NCBI RefSeq assembly: GCF_027531025.1
Contig: NZ_JAPZQX010000004.1
Coordinates: 372,001-436,000 of the forward strand
From: Novosphingobium sp.
GTDB taxonomy: Bacteria > Pseudomonadota > Alphaproteobacteria > Sphingomonadales > Sphingomonadaceae
Direction: 5' to 3'
Length of the DNA: 64,000 nt
The notes beneath the pieces are model-generated. The model was not told the origin of the DNA, did no database searches, and saw only the letters and a program-made list of their open reading frames with translations. Made by a program: the position numbers and the translations under genes. Position 1 is the first letter of the stretch; each line of letters opens with the position of its first letter. This document shows positions 60,570 to 64,000 of the stretch, one piece after another.

Positions 60570-61100
60570 ATGGCAGGCAGCGTCAACAAGGTTATCCTGA
60601 TCGGCAATCTGGGCCAGGACCCCGAGGTCAAGAGCTTCCAGAACGGCGGGCGGATCGCCAACCTGCGCATCGCCACCAGCGAAAGCTGGAAGGACAAGAA
60701 CACCGGCGAACGCAAGGAACGGACCGAGTGGCACACTGTTGTGCTGCAGTCAGATGGTCTCGTTGGCGTGGCCGAGCGCTATCTGCGCAAGGGCAGCAAG
60801 GTCTACATCGAAGGCCAGCTGCGGACCCGCAAGTGGCAGGATCAGTCGGGCAACGATCGCTATACCACCGAGATTTCGGTGGGCGGCAACCAGGGCGTGC
60901 TGACCATGCTGGATGGTGCGCCCGGCGGTGGCCAGGGTGGCGGTGCGGGCGGTGGCCAGCGTTCCGGCGGCAGTGACTGGGGCGGCGGCAGCGGCCAGCG
61001 TTCGGGTGGCGGTGACTTTGGCGGCGGTGCGTCGGCCGGCGGCATGGGTGGCGGTCGCGGCGGCTTTGCCGACGATCTCGACGACGATATCCCGTTCTGA
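60570..61100 (+). CDS. ssb: Single-stranded DNA-binding protein
   Basis: A 176-residue SSB: OB-fold over about 1-112 ([42 protein letters not shown]), a Gly/Ser/Gln-rich linker of about 50 residues and the conserved acidic tip DDDIPF, which recruits replication and repair proteins. It binds ssDNA as a tetramer in replication and repair. The stop codon directly abuts the stop of the convergent YceD gene. The glycine-rich linker is repetitive at DNA level. Confidence 0.96.
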   Translation: MAGSVNKVILIGNLGQDPEVKSFQNGGRIANLRIATSESWKDKNTGERKERTEWHTVVLQSDGLVGVAERYLRKGSKVYIEGQLRTRKWQDQSGNDRYTTEISVGGNQGVLTMLDGAPGGGQGGGAGGGQRSGGSDWGGGSGQRSGGGDFGGGASAGGMGGGRGGFADDLDDDIPF

Positions 61101-61610
61101 TCAGTCTTTCTTCTTCAGCGCCGCAAGCGCTGCGAACGGCCCGCTGGCCTCCGGTTCATTGAGACCGGCGGCCTGGCGGGCCGCTTCCGCATTGGGCCCC
61201 TCAGCGTATGGATCGATGGCCAGGGCCAGGGTCTGGGCCAGGGCCTCTCCCAGGTCGAACTGGCTGCCGGAATAGGTGATCTCGTCCAGCTCGTCGGCTT
61301 CCAGCTCGATTTCCTCGTCCGGGGCGCTCGGCGCGCCGTCGGGCACAAAGCGCAGGGAAACCGGCTCGTCGATGCTGACCGGCAGGTCTTCGCCCGAAAC
61401 GGCGCAGGATTGCACGATATCGGCCAGCAGGCGGCCGGCAGCGGTCGTGGCCGCGCCATCCTTGTCCAGCATGATCCGCGCTTCCAGCCGGTCGATCCGG
61501 ACCAGGTCGAACCTACGGGCCAGGGCCGCGCATTCTTCGGTGGAGGCGGTCAGCACCTGCTCCGCGCCAGGCAGCAGGCGCGGATCATAGGTCCGGGCAA
61601 ATTCGCTCAT
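61101..61610 (-). CDS. YceD/DUF177-family protein
   Basis: A 169-residue DUF177 protein; YceD in other bacteria influences 23S rRNA accumulation. The conserved core is LADIVQSCAVSGEDLPVSI near residue 70-90 and the acidic stretch EEIELEADELDEITYSG near 105-120. In many genomes this gene precedes rpmF or plsX; here it follows a CBP3 chaperone gene instead, an arrangement common in sphingomonads. ATG 61610 overlaps that gene by 4 bases. Confidence 0.85.
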   Translation of the reverse strand: MSEFARTYDPRLLPGAEQVLTASTEECAALARRFDLVRIDRLEARIMLDKDGAATTAAGRLLADIVQSCAVSGEDLPVSIDEPVSLRFVPDGAPSAPDEEIELEADELDEITYSGSQFDLGEALAQTLALAIDPYAEGPNAEAARQAAGLNEPEASGPFAALAALKKKD

Positions 61611-62119
61611 GCTGCGATCTTTCCGGCCAGCAGGCTGGCATCGTCCAGCGCGGCCAGGCGGGCGGCAATTGCGCGCACTTCGGCCGCCATGCCAGCCGGA
61701 TCGGCACCTTCTGCCAGGCTGAGGTTGCGCGCCAGCACCTCTTCCAGCGGCTCCCTGCCCGCCAGCGCCGCATCCAGCGCGCCCTTGCGGCCGCCCAGCG
61801 CCCCCATCAGCTTGCCCACGTGCTTGCCTACCACCATGTCGCCCAGGCCGGTTTCGCGCAGCTGGGCATCCATGTCGGTCACGAACAATTCGGTCAGCAG
61901 GATCGCCTCGCGCGCCAGGGCGGGGGATTGTTCCATCCGGCTCAGCACCAGCGACAGCACCGTGGCCACGGCATCGAACCGGCCCGGTACCGAATCCGCC
62001 AGCCCCAGTTCCGCATACCAGCGCGGGGTGCGCGCGAGCGCCACGGCGGCATGCCACAGCGGGCGGACTGCGGCGTGTTCATCGGTCTTCTTGCCGAGCA
62101 GGCGGGCGATCAGGCCCAT
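61607..62119 (-). CDS. Ubiquinol-cytochrome c chaperone (CBP3/UQCC1 family)
   Basis: A 170-residue member of the CBP3 family, which helps assemble cytochrome b of the bc1 complex. Conserved features: LWHAAVALARTPRWYAELGLADS (in pieces near 22-45), PGRFDAVATVLSLVL, LLTELFVTDMDAQLRE and GDMVVGKHVGKLMGALGGR. ATG 62119 begins the conserved part; an upstream in-frame start at 62197 seems too long. First of a two-gene unit with YceD. Confidence 0.88.
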   Translation of the reverse strand: MGLIARLLGKKTDEHAAVRPLWHAAVALARTPRWYAELGLADSVPGRFDAVATVLSLVLSRMEQSPALAREAILLTELFVTDMDAQLRETGLGDMVVGKHVGKLMGALGGRKGALDAALAGREPLEEVLARNLSLAEGADPAGMAAEVRAIAARLAALDDASLLAGKIAA

Positions 62120-62288
62120 GGTCAGTGTCCTTTGTTCAGCGGCGATTAAAGCCAGTGTCCCCAAGCGCCTGTTCGCCGCCATTGCGCGGCGCGCCAAGGC
62201 AGCCTAAAGCCCTGGTGCGATAGAGCCGCCGTCGGAAACGGGCAATGCCCCAGGTCCGATTGGCAGCGCAAACGGGAACCGGTTTACG

Positions 62289-62780
62289 ATGCGTGCAGCG
62301 ATGATCAAGGCAATGGTGATGGTGATGGTGATGGTGGCCGGGGCCGCTGGGCTCGCGGGATGCAGCTCCATCAAGGATCATCGCGGGTACCTGGTCGATG
62401 CCGCACTGGTCGATTCGGTCCAGCCCGGAATCGATAACCAGCAGTCGGTGGAGCGCACGCTCGGCCGTCCCACCTTCGTCAGCGCCTTTGGTCGCAAGGA
62501 CTGGTATTACGTCTCGTCAAGCACGCGGCAGGCCGCGTTCACGCGGCCCAAGATCAGCGAGCAGCTGGTCCTGCGCGTGACCTTCGATGAGCGCGGCAAT
62601 GTCGCCGGCGTCGAACGGTCGGGGCTGGAGCGGGTGGTCCGGCTTGAGCCCGATGGCGATAAGACGCCGACCCTGGGCAAGGAGCGCACCTTCCTTGAAG
62701 ACCTGTTCGGCAACATTGGTACTGTCGGTACCGGGGCGGGCGGTCCGGGTGGCGGCGGTGGCGGCCCGAACGGCAGCTAA
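62289..62780 (+). CDS. bamE: BamE/SmpA-OmlA-family outer membrane assembly lipoprotein
   Basis: Outer-membrane lipoprotein of the BAM complex, 163 residues. The signal peptide contains the lipobox LAGC (C25); the SmpA/OmlA domain shows LVDSVQPGIDNQQSVERTLGRPTF (in pieces near 40-62) and DWYYVSS. The C-terminus has a Gly-rich tail absent from enteric BamE. Four ATGGTG copies at 62313-62336 encode the Met-Val alternation of the signal peptide. Confidence 0.9.
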   Translation: MRAAMIKAMVMVMVMVAGAAGLAGCSSIKDHRGYLVDAALVDSVQPGIDNQQSVERTLGRPTFVSAFGRKDWYYVSSSTRQAAFTRPKISEQLVLRVTFDERGNVAGVERSGLERVVRLEPDGDKTPTLGKERTFLEDLFGNIGTVGTGAGGPGGGGGGPNGS

Positions 62781-62816
62781 GTTGAATCCCGCGCGGCAGG
62801 GCATATATCCCGCCGC

Positions 62817-63380
62817 ATGGACAACTCCTCACACAGCCACGGGCTGATCCCCTGGCACGGCACCACCATCATCGGCGTCAAGCTGGGCGGGAAGACCGTC
62901 ATCGCCGGCGATGGCCAGGTTTCGATGGGCAACACGGTGATGAAGCCCAATGCCCGCAAGGTACGGCGGCTTGGCGATGGCTCGGTGATCGCCGGGTTCG
63001 CCGGGGCCACGGCCGATGCCTTCACCCTGTTCGAACGGCTGGAACGCAAGCTTGAGCAGAACCGCGGCCAGCTGATGCGTGCGGCGGTTGAACTGGCCAA
63101 GGACTGGCGGACCGACAAGTACCTGCGCAACCTAGAAGCCCTGATGATCGTGGCCGACAAGGACGTGCTGCTGATCCTGACCGGCAATGGCGATGTGCTG
63201 GAACCGGAAGGTGGCATCGCCGCGATCGGATCGGGCGGGAACTATGCCCTGTCTGCCGCCAAGGCGCTGGCCGACTACGAACACGATGCGGAAAAGATCG
63301 CCCGCCGCGCCATGGCGGTGGCAGCCGAAGTCTGCGTCTTCACCAATGACCGGGTGACCGTCGAATCGATCGACGCCTGA
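62817..63380 (+). CDS. hslV: ATP-dependent protease subunit HslV
   Basis: Proteasome-like peptidase of the HslUV complex, 187 residues. The sequence [21 protein letters not shown] (in pieces) places the catalytic threonine at T16 after a 15-residue propeptide; later G-rich elements ([19 protein letters not shown]) match the family. It forms a double ring capped by HslU. The hslU gene starts 17 bases downstream, a conserved operon. Confidence 0.96.
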   Translation: MDNSSHSHGLIPWHGTTIIGVKLGGKTVIAGDGQVSMGNTVMKPNARKVRRLGDGSVIAGFAGATADAFTLFERLERKLEQNRGQLMRAAVELAKDWRTDKYLRNLEALMIVADKDVLLILTGNGDVLEPEGGIAAIGSGGNYALSAAKALADYEHDAEKIARRAMAVAAEVCVFTNDRVTVESIDA

Positions 63381-63397
63381 CGCCCGAAGGAAAATCC

Positions 63398-64000
63398 ATG
63401 AACCAAAACCTGACCCCCAAGGCGATTGTCGCCGCGCTGGATGAACATATCATCGGCCAGGCTGAGGCAAAGAAGGCCGTGGCCGTTGCCCTGCGCAACC
63501 GCTGGCGCCGCCAGCGCCTTTCGCCCGAGCTGCGCGACGAAGTAACCCCCAAGAACATCCTCATGATCGGGCCGACCGGCTGCGGCAAGACCGAGATCAG
63601 CCGCCGCCTGGCCAAGTTGGCCGATGCCCCATTCGTGAAGGTTGAGGCCACCAAGTTCACCGAGGTCGGCTATGTCGGCCGAGACGTGGAGCAGATCGCC
63701 CGCGATCTGGTCGAGGAAGCGATCCGGCTGGAGAAGGACCGCCGCCGCGAAGCCGTGCGCGAAGCGGCCAGCAAGGCGGCGATGGACCGGCTGCTCAAGG
63801 CGCTGGTTGGCGAAAACGCCAGCGAGGCGACCCGGGAAAGCTTCCGCCAGCGGATCGTCGAGAACGCGATGAACGATGTCGAGGTGGAGATCGAGATCGA
63901 GGACGCGCCGGGCATGCCTTTCGATCTGCCGGGGATGCCGGGCGGGGTGGGCATGATCAACCTCAGCGAAATGATGTCCAAGGCGATGGGCCGCCAGAAC
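63398..64000 (+). CDS. hslU: ATP-dependent protease ATPase subunit HslU (partial)
   Basis: AAA+ unfoldase of HslUV; the first 201 codons of roughly 430 lie in the window. ATG 63398 follows GAAGGAAAA. The Walker A motif GPTGCGKTE (58-66) and [19 protein letters not shown] (in pieces, pore-loop GYVG) are present, leading into the inserted I-domain, rich in Arg and Glu. The frame is open to the right edge. Confidence 0.95.
   Translation, partial: MNQNLTPKAIVAALDEHIIGQAEAKKAVAVALRNRWRRQRLSPELRDEVTPKNILMIGPTGCGKTEISRRLAKLADAPFVKVEATKFTEVGYVGRDVEQIARDLVEEAIRLEKDRRREAVREAASKAAMDRLLKALVGENASEATRESFRQRIVENAMNDVEVEIEIEDAPGMPFDLPGMPGGVGMINLSEMMSKAMGRQN

Noticed and set aside
60900..61080. GC-rich repetitive stretch considered as a separate repeat element.
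   Set aside because: It encodes the Gly/Ser/Gln linker of SSB and needs no other explanation.
1..64000. CRISPR arrays, rRNA genes, prophage structural genes and insertion sequences.
   Set aside because: No regularly spaced repeats, rRNA signatures, capsid or tail genes, or transposase frames with terminal repeats were seen.

Overview
The window looks like a chromosomal piece of a sphingomonad (Sphingomonadales, Alphaproteobacteria; Novosphingobium, Sphingopyxis or Sphingobium are the natural guesses). The clues are high GC, several TonB-dependent receptors next to catabolic operons, and a core block (DUF1134/EipA-like protein, COQ9, CBP3-type bc1 chaperone, BamE, HslVU, RibD/RibE, FeoAB) typical of alphaproteobacteria. 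The genus assignment is inference; no rRNA gene is present.

Positions 1-46,568 are accessory and catabolic. Two paralogous gene sets bracket this part. Module A (about 1-13,702) has GMC dehydrogenase, aldehyde dehydrogenase, TauD/TfdA-type dioxygenase and MFS permease on the minus strand, then AraC regulator, AcuI-like reductase, acyl-CoA ligase, thiolase-like protein and DUF35 protein on the plus strand, followed by a diheme cytochrome c and a TonB receptor. Module B (about 26,459-40,197) places the same enzymes in one minus-strand run: TonB receptor, MFS, GMC, ALDH, DUF2817 protein, AcuI-like, ligase, thiolase-like, DUF35, small membrane protein, with a divergent AraC gene. Equivalent proteins have nearly the same length. 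The gene content recalls the polyethylene glycol (peg) operon of Sphingopyxis (TonB receptor, ALDH, permease, GMC dehydrogenase, acyl-CoA ligase, AraC regulator) but adds a reductase and a thiolase-like/DUF35 pair that lacks the usual thiolase cysteine, like the Ltp2-ChsH2 steroid aldolase. The predicted route is alcohol to aldehyde to acid to CoA ester to C-C (or C-O) cleavage; the substrate is unknown.

Between the modules (13,783-26,053) lie a SnoaL-like protein, a PLP enzyme/SDR/lipoprotein operon, a Tat-type FAD oxidase, an opine-dehydrogenase-like protein with a 3-hydroxyacyl-CoA dehydrogenase and a lone CoA-transferase beta subunit, an hppD-VOC-fahA homogentisate operon without hmgA, and a frameshifted P1-family peptidase. 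A nitrilase gene follows module B.

At 41,124-46,661 there is a mobilisation and integration unit: candidate oriT repeats, a small accessory protein, a 974-residue MobF relaxase, and a tyrosine recombinase whose gene abuts the 3' end of a tRNA-Ser(GCU). The polarity means the integrated element extends leftwards from the tRNA. No second attachment site is visible, so the catabolic region may itself be island cargo.

Positions 46,876-64,000 are housekeeping: DUF1134, DUF2059, aromatic aminotransferase, two GNATs with a TetR regulator and operator, riboflavin genes, YgjP/YcgN/SCO1 proteins, ankyrin protein, COQ9, feoAB behind a possible Fur box, ssb, YceD, CBP3, bamE, hslV and the start of hslU.
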